From: Euglena gracilis
Taxonomy: Eukaryota > Euglenida > Euglenophyceae > Euglenales
Length of the DNA: 64,000 bases
NCBI GenBank assembly: GCA_039621445.1
Contig: CP154954.1
Coordinates: 54,432,838 to 54,496,837 of the forward strand
Direction of reading: 5' to 3'
The position numbers were made by a program, and so were the translations under genes. Below the pieces are notes generated by a model. The model did not search any database. It worked only from the letters and a program-made list of their open reading frames with translations, and was not told the origin of the DNA. Below are positions 62,858-64,000 of this stretch, piece by piece. How positions within the stretch are numbered: position 1 is the first letter of the stretch; every line of letters starts with the position of its first letter.

Positions 62858-64000
62858 CTGCAGTGAGAGGAACAAGATCTGGCCTATTTCCAGCCGAGTT
62901 TGGCGCAATAGAAAAATTGGCGTTTGGCTTCCATTCGCAAGGTATGTTCATATTTTCCATACACGTCTTCATTCCTTTCTGTGCTCACGTGAGTGCATAT
63001 CATTTGTGTCTATCAGAGAAATCATCTTCTGCACAAAAATGCATCACGCCATTCGATCCCTGGGGGGGATTGGTGCTTAAAAATGGATAAAAAAACCGGA
63101 GAAAGAAATTTTGGAAGCCTCGGCTAGAATTGCAAAAAAAATTTGTGGGCTTTTATTCCGATTTTTTTTTAATAAACAGGTGAAATTTTCAAAGATTCTG
63201 CAAGCGTGGCCAAAATAGTGCAAAAACAATTGGCGGGATTTCAGCACACCAATTTTTTCCACACCACTTTTGGTCATTGCTTAACCTTTCTTCTGCCGGT
63301 GTATGACATTTTTTTGCATACTACTCAACCCAAAGCCCCAAAGCCCATGTTGGCCCATAGGCTGTGGTGATGGTGTCGTTGCACGGACCTGCCTGATGCC
63401 AGTTGTGTGGGGGCAAATTTTTTTCTTCAATTTGCGAACCTCCACAGCCAGCGTTGACAGGGGTCGCCATCATGTGCTGCACAAAGGTGGGACCAGACAC
63501 CACCACCCCACTATTGACCACCCTTGCCAACATTGGGGTTTGAGTGGCAAACGGCAAGCATCACAAATTTTGCGGGGGGGGGGGGTCGGCAAGTGGCAAA
63601 GTGATTGCATGGCCCGGACCTCGTTCACCGGAACCTTAGGCCTAAATCTTTAAGGTCCGCGAGGAATAAAAAACACTTCCCCTCCCCTTCGCATGTGCAG
63701 GTTGAACTAGAGGCAAACTGGAGGAGTGAGTGAACGGAGGTTGGTGACCAAGAAAAGGTTCCCTTCCCACTGCCGCTTGTTTTTCCTGCAAGTGCCGAGC
63801 AGCATTGGTTGATCGGTTGCCCAGGCTGGGCTTCTTGGGAAAATTATATGTACTCTTGAATTTTTTCCGTTATAGAACATTCAAGTGAAAATAGGGGTTG
63901 ATAAGGAGCCAAGAAGCTGATGCTTCCCACATTGGACATATGATCCACACCTTTTCCGACTCCAACCTCTCAGAAACTTCCTCCTCCAGGATAGACTTCG
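62858..64000. other. Upstream part of the ABC1K gene; possible first exon
   Basis: No supported exon, except a minus-strand frame at about 63435-63530, MLARVVNSGVVVSGPTFVQH, followed by GGAG|GTTCGC. It could encode the start of a targeting peptide. A family E right-end remnant is at about 63585-63612. The rest is unassigned. Confidence 0.3.

Overview
This is a window of a repeat-rich nuclear genome from a flagellated, plastid-bearing protist. A euglenid is the best fit. The basis is (i) host genes broken into very short exons; (ii) a mixture of GT-AG introns and introns whose ends only make sense as non-GT-AG introns flanked by short direct repeats or with complementary ends; (iii) the coexistence of an intraflagellar-transport dynein subunit with a plastid-type ABC1 kinase. 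No name or marker in the sequence proves the taxon, and another lineage with transposon-made introns would also fit.

Five host loci are readable, all on the minus strand, mostly as exons of 40-190 bp in kilobases of transposon-derived intron. 1366-18388 is a near-complete DYNC2I2 (WDR34) gene, the WD40 intermediate chain of IFT dynein-2. Around 20.7 kb is a short membrane-protein exon resembling COX16, and at 23.5 kb an unassigned exon. 25998-28981 is an RNA-binding protein with two RRMs. 37047-43738 is the C-terminal third of DNA polymerase alpha catalytic subunit (POLA1). 47651-62857 is most of a plastid-type ABC1K atypical kinase. ABC1K loses its last exons and POLA1 its first ~1000 residues, and both breaks fall in 43.7-47.7 kb, so that interval is a rearrangement or an assembly join.

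The rest is a mosaic of short, GC-punctuated DNA transposons. At least seven families end in CAG...CTG-like (or CATAC...) inverted repeats and leave 8-bp target duplications that can be read directly, the signature of hAT elements. A decayed hAT transposase gene (11.4-13.6 kb) and a broken Tc1/mariner copy (45.2-45.9 kb) are also present. Long-inverted-repeat elements, poly-G tracts, a 203-bp near-perfect palindrome and several microsatellites complete the picture.

The most interesting observation is that three of these hAT-like elements (4750-5158, 7196-7467, 12809-13044) sit inside protein-coding sequence with intact 8-bp duplications. Removing the element plus one duplication restores an uninterrupted, family-conserved reading frame, but no GT-AG pair achieves this. 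They look like transposons acting as introns caught soon after insertion, and several element-free introns here (14701-14790, 16634-16788, 42581-43634, 54413-54689) look like older products of the same process.
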